A stretch of DNA of 64,000 bases from Abelmoschus esculentus (taxonomy: Eukaryota; Streptophyta; Magnoliopsida; Malvales; Malvaceae), in assembly GCA_035048815.1 (NCBI GenBank), contig JAUCBN010000012.1:14085001-14149000 (forward strand), read 5' to 3'. Of this stretch, positions 21,608 through 32,844 are shown in pieces (position 1 is the first letter of the stretch; each line of letters begins with the position of its first letter). The position numbers were made by a program, and so were the translations under genes. Under the pieces are notes generated by a model. That model saw only the letters and a program-made list of their open reading frames with translations, did no database searches and was not told the DNA's origin.

Positions 21608-21771
21608 ACCAAAGAATGCGCGCTGAACGTACTAATAGGATCAACGGCCCGCGATTATGACTTGCGAGACTCTTTTAACATAAAAGCACGAGGGGGGACG
21701 TACCGACAATCCGAACCAAAAATTAACTAAAAACATTAAAAAAAATAGAGGGATAAAACCGAGTCGGAAAA

Positions 21772-21890
21772 GGGGTGCAACATTAGGACTTCCAAGGAGG
21801 GCACCCATCCTAGTACTACCCTGGCCAAAGCACGCTTAACTGCGGAGTTCTGATGGGATCCGGTGCATTAGTGCTGGTATGATCGCACCC
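21772..21890 (-). rRNA. 5S rRNA copy 78, highly mutated (possible pseudogene)
   Basis: Same seven variants and TTTT terminator as copy 58. Confidence 0.92.
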
Positions 21891-22055
21891 GTCAAGAAAT
21901 GCGCGCTGAACGTACTAATAGGATCAACGGCGCGCGATTATGACTTGCGAGACTCTTTTAACATAAAAGCACGAGGGGGGACGTACCGACAATCCGAACC
22001 AAAAATTAACTAAAAACATTAAAAAAAAATAGAGGGATAAAACCGAGTCGAAAAA

Positions 22056-22174
22056 GGGGTGCAACACGAGGACTTCCCAGGAGGTCACCCATCGTAGTAC
22101 TACTCTCGCCCAAGCACGCTTAACTGCGGAGTTCTGATGCGATCCGGTGCATTAGTGCTGGTATGATCGCACCC
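22056..22174 (-). rRNA. 5S rRNA copy 79
   Basis: Variants G81C, C35G; partner of copy 59. Confidence 0.97.
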
Positions 22175-22337
22175 GTTAAGGAATGCGCGCTGAACGTACT
22201 AATAGGATCAACGGCGCGCGATTATGACTTGCGAGACTCTTTTAACATAAAAGCACGAGGGGGGACCGACAATCCGAATCAAAAATTAACTAAAAACATT
22301 ACAAAAAAAAATAGAGGGATAAAACCGAGTCGAAAAA

Positions 22338-22456
22338 GGGGTGCAACACGAGGACTTCCGAGGAGGTCACCCATCCTAGTACTACTCTCGCCCAAGCACG
22401 CTGAACTGCGGAGTTCTGATGGGATCCGGTGCATTAGTGCTGGTATGATCGCACCC
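22338..22456 (-). rRNA. 5S rRNA copy 80
   Basis: Variants G97C, A54C; partner of copy 60, with the same 4-bp spacer deletion. Confidence 0.97.
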
Positions 22457-22622
22457 GTCAAGGAATGCGCGCTGAACGTACTAATAGGATCAACGGCGCG
22501 CGATTATGACTTGCGAGACTCTTTTAACATAAAAGCACGAGGGGGGACGTACCGACAATCCGAACCAAAAATTAACTAAAAACATTAAAAAAAAAATAGA
22601 GGGATAAAACCGAGTCGAAAAA

Positions 22623-22741
22623 GGGGTGCAACACGAGGACTTCCCAGGAGATCACCCATCCTAGTACTACTCTCGCCCGAGCACGCTTAACTGCAGAGTT
22701 CTGATGGGATCCGGTGCATTAGTGCTGGTATGATCACACCC
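22623..22741 (-). rRNA. 5S rRNA copy 81
   Basis: Variants C91T, T63C, C47T, C6T; partner of copy 61. Confidence 0.97.
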
Positions 22742-22906
22742 GTCAAGGAATGAGCGCTGAACGTACTAATAGGATCAACGGCGCGCGATTATGACTTGCG
22801 AGACTCTTTTAACATGAAAGCACGAGGGGGGACGTACCGACAATCCGAACCAAAAATTAACTAAAAACATTAAAAAAAAATAGAGGGATAAAACCGAGTC
22901 GAAAAA

Positions 22907-23025
22907 GGGGTGCAACACGAGGACTTCCCAAGAGGTCACCCATCCTAGTACTACTCTCGCCCAAGCACACTTCACTGCGGAGTTTTGATGGGATCCGGTG
23001 CATTAGTGCTGGTATGATCGCACCC
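22907..23025 (-). rRNA. 5S rRNA copy 82
   Basis: Variants C95T, C57T, T53G, G41A; partner of copy 62. Confidence 0.97.
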
Positions 23026-23191
23026 GTCAAGGAATGCGCGCTGAACGTACTAATAGGATCAACGGCGCGCGATTATGACTTGCGAGACTCTTTTAACATA
23101 AAAGCACGAGGGGGGACGTACCGACAATCCGAACCAAAAATTAACTAAAAACATTAAAAAAACAATAGAGGGATAAAACCGAGTCGAAAAA

Positions 23192-23310
23192 GGGGTGCAA
23201 CACGAGGACTTCCCAGAAGGTCACCCATCCTAGAACTACTCTCGCCCAAGCACGCTTAATTGCGGAGTTCTAATGGGATCCGGTGCATTAGTGCTGGTAT
23301 GATCGCACCC
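23192..23310 (-). rRNA. 5S rRNA copy 83
   Basis: Variants C94T, A77T, G51A, C39T; partner of copy 63. Confidence 0.97.
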
Positions 23311-23475
23311 GTCAAGGAATGCGCGCTGAACGTACTAACAGGATCAACGGCGCGCGATTATGACTTGCGAGACTCTTTTAACATAAAAGCACGAGGGGGG
23401 ACGTACCGACAATCCGAACCAAAAATTAACTAAAAACATTAAAAAAAAATAGAGGGATAAAACCGAGTCGAAAAA

Positions 23476-23594
23476 GGGGTGCAACACGAGGACTTCCCAG
23501 GAGGTCACCCAACCTAGTACTACTCTCGCCCAAGCACGCTTAACTGCGGAGTTCTGATGGGATCCGGTGCATTAGTGCTGGTATGATCGCACCT
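23476..23594 (-). rRNA. 5S rRNA copy 84
   Basis: Variants A83T, G1A; partner of copy 64. Confidence 0.97.
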
Positions 23595-23759
23595 GTCAAG
23601 GAATGCGCGCTGAACGTACTAATAGGATCAACGGCGCGCGATTATGACTTGCGAGACTCTTTTAACATAAAAGCACGAGGGGGGACGTACCGACAATCCG
23701 AACCAAAAATTAACTAAAAACATTAAAAAAAAATAGAGGGATAAAACCGAGTCGAAAAA

Positions 23760-23878
23760 GGGGTGCAACACAAGGACTTCCCAGGAGGTCACCCATCCTA
23801 GTACTACTCTCGCCCAAGCACGCATAACTGCGGAGTTCTGATGGGATCCGGTGCATTAGTGCTGGTATGATCGCACCC
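23760..23878 (-). rRNA. 5S rRNA copy 85
   Basis: Variants C107T, A55T; partner of copy 65. Confidence 0.97.
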
Positions 23879-24043
23879 GTCAAGGAATGCGCGCTGAACG
23901 TACTAATAGGATCAACGGCGCGCGATTATGACTTGCGAGACTCTTTTAACATAAAAGCACGAGGGGGGACGTACCGACAATCCGAACCAAAAATTAACTA
24001 AAAACATTAAAAAAAAATAGAGGGATAAAACCGAGTCGAAAAA

Positions 24044-24162
24044 GGGGTGCAACACGAGGACTTCCCAGGAGGTCACCCATCCTAGTACTACTCTCGCCCG
24101 AGCACGCTTAACTGCAGAGTTCTGATGGGATCCGGTGCATTAGTGCTGGTATGATCGCACCC
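24044..24162 (-). rRNA. 5S rRNA copy 86
   Basis: Variants T63C, C47T; partner of copy 66. Confidence 0.97.
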
Positions 24163-24326
24163 GTCAAGGAATGCGCGCTGAACGTACTAATAGGATCAAC
24201 GGCGCGCGATTATGACTTGCGAGACTCTTTTAACATAAAAGCACGAGGGGGGACGTACCGGCAATCCGAACCAAAAATTAACTAAAAACATTAAAAAAAA
24301 TAGAGGGATAAAACCGAGTCGAAAAA

Positions 24327-24445
24327 GGGGTGCAACACGAGGACTTCCCAGGAGGTCACCCATCCTAGTACTACTCTCGCCCAAGCACGCTGAACTGCGG
24401 AGTTCTGATGGGATCCGGTGCATTAGTGCTGGTATGATCGCACCC
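24327..24445 (-). rRNA. 5S rRNA copy 87
   Basis: Variant A54C; partner of copy 67. Confidence 0.97.
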
Positions 24446-24611
24446 GTCAAGGAATGCGCGCTGAACGTACTAATAGGATCAACGGCGCGCGATTATGACT
24501 TGCGAGACTCTTTTAACATAAAAGCACGAGGGGGGACGTACCGACAATCCGAACCAAAAATTAACTAAAAACATTAAAAAAAAAATAGAGGGATAAAACC
24601 GAGTCGAAAAA

Positions 24612-24730
24612 GGGGTGCAACACGAGGACTTCCCAGGAGATCACCCATCCTAGTACTACTCTCGCCCGAGCACGCTTAACTGCAGAGTTCTGATGGGATC
24701 CGGTGCATTAGTGCTGGTATGATCACACCC
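24612..24730 (-). rRNA. 5S rRNA copy 88
   Basis: Variants C91T, T63C, C47T, C6T. Confidence 0.97.
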
Positions 24731-24895
24731 GTCAAGGAATGAGCGCTGAACGTACTAATAGGATCAACGGCGCGCGATTATGACTTGCGAGACTCTTTTA
24801 ACATGAAAGCACGAGGGGGGACGTACCGACAATCCGAACCAAAAATTAACTAAAAACATTAAAAAAAAATAGAGGGATAAAACCGAGTCGAAAAA

Positions 24896-25014
24896 GGGGT
24901 GCAACACGAGGACTTCCCAAGAGGTCACCCATCCTAGTACTACTCTCGCCCAAGCACACTTCACTGCGGAGTTTTGATGGGATCCGGTGCATTAGTGCTG
25001 GTATGATCGCACCC
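24896..25014 (-). rRNA. 5S rRNA copy 89
   Basis: Variants C95T, C57T, T53G, G41A; like copies 55, 62, 75 and 82. Confidence 0.97.
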
Positions 25015-25179
25015 GTCAAGGAATGCGCGCTGAACGTACTAATAGGATCAACGGCGCGCGATTATGACTTGCGAGACTCTTTTAACATAAAAGCACGAGG
25101 GGGGACGTACCGAAAATCCGAACCAAAAATTAACTAAAAACATTAAAAAAAAATAGAGGGATAAAACCGAGTCGAAAAA

Positions 25180-25298
25180 AGGGTGCAACAAGAGGACTTC
25201 CCAAGAGGTCACCCATCCTAATACTACTCTCGCCCAAGCACGCTTAATTGCGGAGTTCTAATGGGATCCGGTGCATTAGTGCTGGTATGATCGCACCC
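25180..25298 (-). rRNA. 5S rRNA copy 90
   Basis: Variants C119T, G108T, C95T, C78T, G51A, C39T; a diverged relative of copy 56. Confidence 0.96.
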
Positions 25299-25463
25299 GT
25301 CAAGGAATGCGCGCTGAACGTACTAATAGGATCAACGGCGCGCGATTATGACTTGCGAGACTCTTTTAACATAAAAACACGAGCGGGGACATACCGACAA
25401 TCCGAACCAAAAATTAACTAAAAACATTAAAAAAAAATAGAGGGATAAAACCGAGTCGAAAAA

Positions 25464-25582
25464 GGGGTGCAACACGAGGACTTCCCAGGAGGTCACCCAT
25501 CCTAGTACTACTCTCGCCCAAGCACGCTTAACTGCAGAATTCTGATGGGATCCGGTGCATTAGTGCTAGTATGATCGCACCC
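25464..25582 (-). rRNA. 5S rRNA copy 91
   Basis: Variants C47T, C44T, C15T; third copy of the 57/77 form. Confidence 0.97.
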
Positions 25583-25747
25583 ACCAAAGAATGCGCGCTG
25601 AACGTACTAATAGGATCAACGGCCCGCGATTATGACTTGCGAGACTCTTTTAACATAAAAGCACGAGGGGGGACGTACCGACAATCCGAACCAAAAATTA
25701 ACTAAAAACATTAAAAAAAAATAGAGGGATAAAACCGAGTCGAAAAA

Positions 25748-25866
25748 GGGGTGCAACATTAGGACTTCCAAGGAGGGCACCCATCCTAGTACTACCCTGG
25801 CCAAAGCACGCTTAACTGCGGAGTTCTGATGGGATCCGGTGCATTAGTGCTGGTATGATCGCGCCC
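25748..25866 (-). rRNA. 5S rRNA copy 92, highly mutated (possible pseudogene)
   Basis: Same seven variants as copy 58, plus T4C; the terminator here is T5. Confidence 0.92.
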
Positions 25867-26031
25867 GTCAAGAAATGCGCGCTGAACGTACTAATAGGAT
25901 CAACGGCGCGCGATTATGACTTGCGAGACTCTTTTAACATAAAAGCACGAGGGGGGACGTACCGACAATCCGAACCAAAAATTAACTAAAAACATTAAAA
26001 AAAAATAGAGGGATAAAACCGAGTCGAAAAA

Positions 26032-26150
26032 GGGGTGCAACACGAGGACTTCCCAGGAGGTCACCCATCGTAGTACTACTCTCGCCCAAGCACGCTTAAC
26101 TGCGGAGTTCTGATGCGATCCGGTGCATTAGTGCTGGTATGATCGCACCC
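26032..26150 (-). rRNA. 5S rRNA copy 93
   Basis: Variants G81C, C35G; third copy of the 59/79 form. Confidence 0.97.
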
Positions 26151-26313
26151 GTTAAGGAATGCGCGCTGAACGTACTAATAGGATCAACGGCGCGCGATTA
26201 TGACTTGCGAGACTCTTTTAACATAAAAGCACGAGGGGGGACCGACAATCCGAATCAAAAATTAACTAAAAACATTACAAAAAAAAATAGAGGGATAAAA
26301 CCGAGTCGAAAAA

Positions 26314-26432
26314 GGGGTGCAACACGAGGACTTCCCAGGAGGTCACCCATCCTAATACTACTCTCGCCCAAGCATGCTTGACTGCGGAGTTCTGATGGGA
26401 TCCGGTGCGTTAGTGCTGGTATGATCGCACCC
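26314..26432 (-). rRNA. 5S rRNA copy 94
   Basis: Variants C78T, G58A, T53C, T24C; the adjoining spacer has the 4-bp GTAC deletion of copies 60 and 80. Confidence 0.97.
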
Positions 26433-26596
26433 GTTAAGGAATGCGCGCTGAACGTACTAATAGGATCAACGGCGCGCGATTATGACTTGCGAGACTCTTT
26501 TAACATAAAAGCACGAGGGGGACGTACCGACAATCCGAACCAAAAATTAACTAAAAACATTAAAAAAAAATAGAGGGATAAAACCGAGTCGAAAAA

Positions 26597-26715
26597 GGGG
26601 TGCAACACGAGGACTTCCCAGAAGGTCACCCATCCTAGTACTACTCTCGCCCAAGCACGCTTAACTGCGGAGTTCTGATGGGACCCGGTGCATTAGTGCT
26701 GGTATGATCGCACCC
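26597..26715 (-). rRNA. 5S rRNA copy 95
   Basis: Variants C94T, A32G (GGATCC lost). Confidence 0.97.
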
Positions 26716-26880
26716 CTCAAGGAATGCGCGCTGAACGTACTAATAGGATCAACGGCGCGCGATTATGACTTGCGAGACTCTTTTAACATAAAAGCACGAG
26801 GGGGGACGTACCGACAATCCGAACCAAAAATTAACTAAAAACATTAAAAAAAAATAGAGGGATAAAACCGAGTCGAAAAA

Positions 26881-26999
26881 GGGGTGCAACACGAGGACTT
26901 CCCAGGAGGTCAACCATCCTAGTACTACTCTCGCCCAAGCACGCTTAACTGCGAAGTTCTGATGGGAGCCGGTGCATTAGTGCTGGTATGATCGCACCC
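26881..26999 (-). rRNA. 5S rRNA copy 96
   Basis: Variants G87T, C46T, A32C. Confidence 0.97.
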
Positions 27000-27163
27000 G
27001 TCAAGGAATGCGCGCTGAACGTACTAATAGGATCAACGGCGCGCGATTATAACTTGCGAGACTCTTTTAACATAAAAGCACGAGGGGGGACGTACCGACA
27101 ATCCGAACCAAAAATTAACTAAAAACATTAAAAGAAATAGAGGGATAAAACCGAGTCGAAAAA

Positions 27164-27282
27164 GGGGTGCAACACGAGGACTTCCCAGGAGGTCACCCAT
27201 CCTAGTACTACTCTCGCCCAAGCACGCTGAACTGCGGAGTTCTGATGGGATCCGGCGCATTAGTGCTGGTCTGATCGCACCC
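27164..27282 (-). rRNA. 5S rRNA copy 97
   Basis: Variants A54C, A27G, T12G. Confidence 0.97.
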
Positions 27283-27447
27283 GTCAAGGAATGCGCGCTG
27301 AACGTACTAATAGGATCAACGGCGCGCGATTATGACTTGCGAGACTCTTTTAACATAAAAGCACGAGGGGGGACGTACCGACAATCCGAACCAAAAATTA
27401 ACTAAAAACATTAAAAAAAAATAGAGGGATAAAACCGAGTCGAAAAA

Positions 27448-27566
27448 GGGGTGCAACACGAGGACTTCCCAAGAGGTCACCCATCCTAGTACTACTCTCG
27501 CCCGAACACGCTTAACTGCAGAGTTCTGATGGGATCCGGTGCATTAGTGCTGGTATGATCACACCC
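27448..27566 (-). rRNA. 5S rRNA copy 98
   Basis: Variants C95T, T63C, C61T, C47T, C6T. Confidence 0.97.
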
Positions 27567-27731
27567 GTCAAGGAATGAGCGCTGAACGTACTAATAGGAT
27601 CAACGGCGCGCGATTATGACTTGCGAGACTCTTTTAACATGAAAGCACGAGGGGGGACGTACCGACAATCCGAACCAAAAATTAACTAAAAACATTAAAA
27701 AAAAATAGAGGGATAAAACCGAGTCGAAAAA

Positions 27732-27850
27732 GGGGTGCAACACGAGGACTTCCCAAGAGGTCACCCATACAAGTACTACTCTCGCCCAAGCACACTTCAC
27801 TGCGGAGTTCTGATGGGATCCGGTGCATTAGTGCTGGTATGATCACACCC
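27732..27850 (-). rRNA. 5S rRNA copy 99
   Basis: Variants C95T, G82T, A80T, C57T, T53G, C6T. Confidence 0.96.
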
Positions 27851-28013
27851 GTCAATGAATGCGCGCTGAACGTACTAATAGGATCAACGGCGCGCGATTA
27901 TGACTTGCGAGACTCTTTTAACATAAAATCACGAGGGGGGACGTACCGACAATCCGAACCAAAGATTAACTAAAAACATTAAAAAAATAGAGGGATAAAA
28001 CCGAGTCGAAAAA

Positions 28014-28132
28014 GGGGAGCAACAAGAGGACTTCCCAGGAGGTCACCCATCCTAGTACTACTCTCGCCCAAGCACGCTTAACTGCAGAATTCTGATGGGA
28101 TCCGGTGCATTAGTGCTAGTATGATCACACCC
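28014..28132 (-). rRNA. 5S rRNA copy 100
   Basis: Variants A115T, G108T, C47T, C44T, C15T, C6T. Confidence 0.96.
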
Positions 28133-28297
28133 GCCAAAGAATGCGCGCTGAACGTACTAATTGGATCAACGGCCCGCGATTATGACTTGCGAGACTCTTT
28201 TAACATAAAAGCACGAGGGGGGACGTACCGACAATCCGAACCAAAAATTAACTAAAAACATTAAAAAAAAATAGAGGGATAAAACCGAGTCGAAAAA

Positions 28298-28416
28298 GAG
28301 GTGCAACACGAGGACTTCCCAAGAGGTCACCCATCCTAGTACTACTCTCGCCCAAGCACGCTTAACTGCGGAGTTCTGATAGGATCCGGTGCATTAGTGC
28401 TGGTATGATCGCACCC
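28298..28416 (-). rRNA. 5S rRNA copy 101
   Basis: Variants C118T, C95T, C36T. Confidence 0.97.
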
Positions 28417-28582
28417 GTTAAGGAATGTGCGCTGAACGTACTAATAAGATCAACGGCGCGCGATTATGACTTGCGAGACTCTTTTAACATAAAGGCACGA
28501 GGGGGGACGTACCGACAATCCGAACCAAAAATTAACTAAAAACATTAAAAAAAAAATAGAGGGACAAAACCGAGTCGAAAAA

Positions 28583-28701
28583 GGGGTGCAACACGAGGAC
28601 TTCCCAAGAGGTCACCCATCCTAGTACTACTCTCGCCCAAGAACGCTTAACTGCGGAGTTCTGATGGGACCCGGTGCATTAGTGCTGGTATGATCGCACC
28701 C
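28583..28701 (-). rRNA. 5S rRNA copy 102
   Basis: Variants C95T, G60T, A32G. Confidence 0.97.
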
Positions 28702-28866
28702 GTCAAGGAATGCGCGCTGAACGTACTAATAGGATCAACGGCGCGCGATTATGACTTGCGAGACTCTTTTAACATAAAAGCACGAGGGGGGACGTACCGA
28801 CAATCCGAACCAAAAATTAACTAAAAACATTAAAAAAAAATAGAGGGATAAAACCGAGTCGAAAAA

Positions 28867-28985
28867 GTGGTGCAACACAAGGACTTCCCAGGAGGTCAAC
28901 CATCCTAGTACTACTCTCGCCCAAGCACGCTTAACTGCAAAGTTCTGATGGGATCCGGTGCATTAGTGCTGGTATGATCGCACCC
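28867..28985 (-). rRNA. 5S rRNA copy 103
   Basis: Variants C118A, C107T, G87T, C47T, C46T. Confidence 0.97.
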
Positions 28986-29150
28986 GTCAAGGAATGCGCG
29001 CTGAACGTACTAATAGGATCAACGGCGCGCGATTATGACTTGCGAGACTCTTTTAACATAAAAGCACGAGGGGGGACGTACCGACAATCCGAACCAAAAA
29101 TTAACTAAAAACATTAAAAAAAAATAGAGGGATAAAACCGAGTCGAAAAA

Positions 29151-29269
29151 GAGGTGCAACACGAGGACTTCCCAGGAGGTCGCCCATCCTAGTACTACTC
29201 TCGCCCAAGCACGCTTAATTGCGGAGTTCTGATGGGATCCGGTGCATTAGTGCTGGTATGATCGCACCC
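29151..29269 (-). rRNA. 5S rRNA copy 104
   Basis: Variants C118T, T88C, G51A. Confidence 0.97.
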
Positions 29270-29433
29270 GTCAAGGAATGCGCGCTGAACGTACTAATAG
29301 GATCAACGACGCGCGATTATGACTTGCGAGACTCTTTTAACATAAAAGCACGAGGGGGGACGTACCGACAATCCGAACCAAAAATTAACTAAAAACATTA
29401 AAAAAAATAGAGGGATAAAACCGAGTCGAAAAA

Positions 29434-29552
29434 GGGGTGCAACACGAGGACTTCCCAGGAGGTCACCCATCCTAGTACTACTCTCGCCCAAGCACGCTTA
29501 GCTGCGGAGTTCTGATGCGATCCGATGCATTAGTGCTGGTATGATCGCACCC
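29434..29552 (-). rRNA. 5S rRNA copy 105
   Basis: Variants T52C, C35G, C28T. Confidence 0.97.
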
Positions 29553-29717
29553 GTCAAGGAATGCGCGCTGAACGTACTAATAGGATCAACGGCGCGCGAT
29601 TATGACTTGCGAGACTCTTTTAACATAAAAGCACGAGGGGGGACGTACCGACAATCCGAATCAAAAATTAACTAAAAACATTAAAAAAAAATAGAGGGAT
29701 AAAACCTAGTCGAAAAA

Positions 29718-29836
29718 GGGGTGCAACACGAGGACTTCCCAAGAGGTCACCCATCCTAGTACTACTCTCGCCCAAGCACGCTTCACTGCGGAGTTCTGAT
29801 GGGATCCGGTGCATTAGTGCTGGTATGATCGCACCC
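29718..29836 (-). rRNA. 5S rRNA copy 106
   Basis: Variants C95T, T53G. Confidence 0.97.
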
Positions 29837-30001
29837 GTTAAGGAATGCGCGCTGAACGTACTAATAGGATCAACGGCCCGCGATTATGACTTGCGAGACT
29901 CTTTTAACATAAAAGCACGAGGGGGACGTACCTACAATCCGAACCAAAAATTAACTAAAAACATTAAAAAAAAAATAGAGGGATAAAACCGAGTCGAAAA
30001 A

Positions 30002-30120
30002 GAGGTGCAACACGAGGACTTCCCAGGAGGTCGCCCATCCTAGTACTACTCTCGCCCAAGCACGCTTAATTGCAGAGTTCTGATGGGATCCGGTGCATTA
30101 GTGCTGGTATGATCGCACCC
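30002..30120 (-). rRNA. 5S rRNA copy 107
   Basis: Variants C118T, T88C, G51A, C47T. Confidence 0.97.
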
Positions 30121-30286
30121 GTCAAGGAATGCGCGCTGAACGTACTAATAGGATCAACGGCCCGCGATTATGACTTGCGAGACTCTTTTAACATAAAAGC
30201 ACGAGGGGGGACGTACAGACAATCCGAACCAACAATTAACTAAAAACATTAAAAAAAAAATAGAGGGATAAAACCGAGTCGAAAAA

Positions 30287-30405
30287 GAGGTGCAACACGA
30301 GGACTTCCCAGGAGGTCACCCATCCTAGTACTACTCTCGCCCAAGCACGCTTAATTGCGGAGTTCTAATGGGATCCGGTGCATTAGTGCTGGTATGATCG
30401 CACCC
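30287..30405 (-). rRNA. 5S rRNA copy 108
   Basis: Variants C118T, G51A, C39T. Confidence 0.97.
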
Positions 30406-30570
30406 GTCAAAGAATGCGCGCTGAACGTACTAATAGGATCAACGGCGCGCGATTATGACTTGCGAGACTCTTTTAACATAAAAGCACGAGGGGGGACGTA
30501 CCGACAATCCGAACCAAAAATTAACTAAAAACATTAAAAAAAAATAGAGGGACAAAACCGAGTCGAAAAA

Positions 30571-30689
30571 GGGGTGCAACACGAGGACTTCCCAGGAGGT
30601 CACCCATCCTAGTACTACTCTCACCCAAGGACGCTTAACTGCGAAGTTCTGATGGGACCCGGTGCATTAGTGCTGGTATGATCGCACCC
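30571..30689 (-). rRNA. 5S rRNA copy 109
   Basis: Variants C67T, G60C, C46T, A32G. Confidence 0.97.
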
Positions 30690-30854
30690 GTCAAGGAATG
30701 CGCGCTGAACGTACTAATAGGATCAACGGCGCGCGATTATGACTTGCGAGACTCTTTTAACATAAAAGCACGAGGGGGGACGTACCGACAATCCGAACCA
30801 AAAATTAACTAAAAACATTAAAAAAAAATAGAGGGATAAAACCGAGTCGAAAAA

Positions 30855-30973
30855 GTGGTGCAACACAAGGACTTCCCAGGAGGTCAACCATCCTAGTACT
30901 ACTCTCGCCCAAGCACGCTTAACTGCAAAGTTCTGATGGGATCCGGTGCATTAGTGCTGGTATGATCGCACCC
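30855..30973 (-). rRNA. 5S rRNA copy 110
   Basis: Variants C118A, C107T, G87T, C47T, C46T; as copy 103. Confidence 0.97.
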
Positions 30974-31138
30974 GTCAAGGAATGCGCGCTGAACGTACTA
31001 ATAGGATCAACGGCGCGCGATTATGACTTGCGAGACTCTTTTAACATAAAAGCACGAGGGAGGACGTACCTACAATCCGAACCAAAAATTAACTAAAAAC
31101 ATTAAAAAAAAATAGAGGGATAAAACCGAGTCGAAAAA

Positions 31139-31257
31139 GAGGTGCAACACGAGGACTTCCCAGGAGGTCGCCCATCCTAGTACTACTCTCGCCCAAGCAC
31201 GCTTAATTGCGGAGTTCTGATGGGATCCGGTGCATTAGTGCTGGTATGATCGCATCC
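31139..31257 (-). rRNA. 5S rRNA copy 111
   Basis: Variants C118T, T88C, G51A, G3A. Confidence 0.97.
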
Positions 31258-31422
31258 GTCAAGGAATGCGCGCTGAACGTACTAATAGGATCAACGACGC
31301 GCGATTATGACTTGCGAGACTCTTTTAACATAAAAGCACGAGGGGGGACGTACCGACAATCCGAACCAAAAATTAACTAAAAACATTAAAAAAAAATAGA
31401 GGGATAAAACCGAGTCGAAAAA

Positions 31423-31541
31423 GGGGTGCAACACGAGGACTTCCCAGGAGGTCACCCATCCTAGTACTACTCTCGCCCAAGCACGCTTAGCTGCGGACTT
31501 CTGATGCGATCCGATTCATTAGTGCTGGTATGATCGCACCC
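31423..31541 (-). rRNA. 5S rRNA copy 112
   Basis: Variants T52C, C44G, C35G, C28T, C26A. Confidence 0.97.
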
Positions 31542-31707
31542 GTCAAGGAATGCGCGCTGAACGTACTAATAGGATCAACGGCGCGCGATTATGACTTGCG
31601 AGACTCTTTTAACATAAAAGCACGAGGGGGGACGTACCGACAATCCGAATCAAAAATTAACTAAAAACATTAAAAAAAAAATAGAGGGATAAAACCTAGT
31701 CGAAAAA

Positions 31708-31826
31708 GGGGTGCAACACGAGGACTTCCCAAGAGGTCACCCATCCTAGTACTACTCTCGCCCAAGCACGCTTCACTGCGGAGTTCTGATGGGATCCGGT
31801 GCATTAGTGCTGGTATGATCGCACCC
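31708..31826 (-). rRNA. 5S rRNA copy 113
   Basis: Variants C95T, T53G; as copy 106. Confidence 0.97.
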
Positions 31827-31992
31827 GTTAAGGAATGCGCGCTGAACGTACTAATAGGATCAACGGCCCGCGATTATGACTTGCGAGACTCTTTTAACAT
31901 AAAAGCACGAGGGGGACGTACCTACAATCCGAACCAAAAATTAACTAAAAACATTAAAAAAAAAAATAGAGGGATAAAACCGAGTCGAAAAA

Positions 31993-32111
31993 GAGATGCA
32001 ACACGAGGACTTCCCAGGAGGTCGCCCATCCTAGTACTACTCTCGCCCAAGCACGCTTAATTGCAGAGTTCTGATGGGATCCGGTGCATTAGTGCAGGTA
32101 TGATCGCACCC
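31993..32111 (-). rRNA. 5S rRNA copy 114
   Basis: Variants C118T, C116T, T88C, G51A, C47T, A16T. Confidence 0.96.
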
Positions 32112-32276
32112 GTCAAGGAATGCGCGCTGAACGTACTAATAGGATCAACGGCCCGCGATTATGACTTGCGAGACTCTTTTAACATAAAAGCACGAGGGGG
32201 GACGTACAGACAATCCGAACCAACAATTAACTAAAAACATTAAAAAAAAATAGAGGGATAAAACCGAGTCGAAAAA

Positions 32277-32395
32277 GGGGTGCAACACGAGGACTTCCCA
32301 GGAGGTCACCCATCCTAGTACTACTCTCACCCAAGGACGCTTAACTGCGAAGTTCTGATGGGACCCGGTGCATTAGTGCTGGTATGATCGCACCC
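32277..32395 (-). rRNA. 5S rRNA copy 115
   Basis: Variants C67T, G60C, C46T, A32G; same as copies 109 and 116. Confidence 0.97.
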
Positions 32396-32560
32396 GTCAA
32401 GGAATGCGCGCTGAACGTACTAATAGGATCAACGGCGCGCGATTATGACTTGCGAGACTCTTTTAACATAAAAGCACGAGGGGGGACGTACCGACAATCC
32501 GAACCAAAAATTAACTAAAAACATTAAAAAAAAATAGAGGGACAAAACCGAGTCGAAAAA

Positions 32561-32679
32561 GGGGTGCAACACGAGGACTTCCCAGGAGGTCACCCATCCT
32601 AGTACTACTCTCACCCAAGGACGCTTAACTGCGAAGTTCTGATGGGACCCGGTGCATTAGTGCTGGTATGATCGCACCC
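32561..32679 (-). rRNA. 5S rRNA copy 116
   Basis: Variants C67T, G60C, C46T, A32G. Confidence 0.97.
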
Positions 32680-32844
32680 GTCAAGGAATGCGCGCTGAAC
32701 GTACTAATAGGATCAACGGCGCGCGATTATGACTTGCGAGACTCTTTTAACATAAAAGCACGAGGGGGGACGTACCGACAATCCGAACCAAAAATTAACT
32801 AAAAACATTAAAAAAAAATAGAGGGATAAAACCGAGTCGAAAAA

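Larger units (their letters stand above)
19502..24730 (-). repeat. 20-unit-offset block, second copy
   Basis: Copies 70-88. Copy 69 between the blocks combines features of copies 49 and 50 (C94T with A83T), as expected for an exchange junction. Confidence 0.9.
24612..26432 (-). repeat. Partial third copy of the block (7 units)
   Basis: Copies 88-94 follow the order of copies 54-60 and 74-80, with a few private changes. The offset from the second set is about 3975 bp, or 14 units. Confidence 0.8.
28583..30570 (-). repeat. 7-unit block, copy 1 of 3
   Basis: Copies 102-108. The order C118A, T88C, C35G, T53G, C118T recurs every 1988 to 1990 bp in the next two blocks. Confidence 0.85.
30571..32560 (-). 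repeat. 7-unit block, copy 2 of 3
   Basis: Copies 109-115. The last unit (115) carries the C67T, G60C, A32G set of copy 109 instead of the form seen in copy 108, so the junction is shifted. Confidence 0.85.

Noticed and set aside
13823..24730. Treating the 5.68-kb duplication as an assembly error
   Set aside because: There are small differences between the two copies (poly-A length, a shifted junction unit, terminator of copy 92), so it is more likely real. It cannot be proven from sequence alone and is kept as a finding to check.
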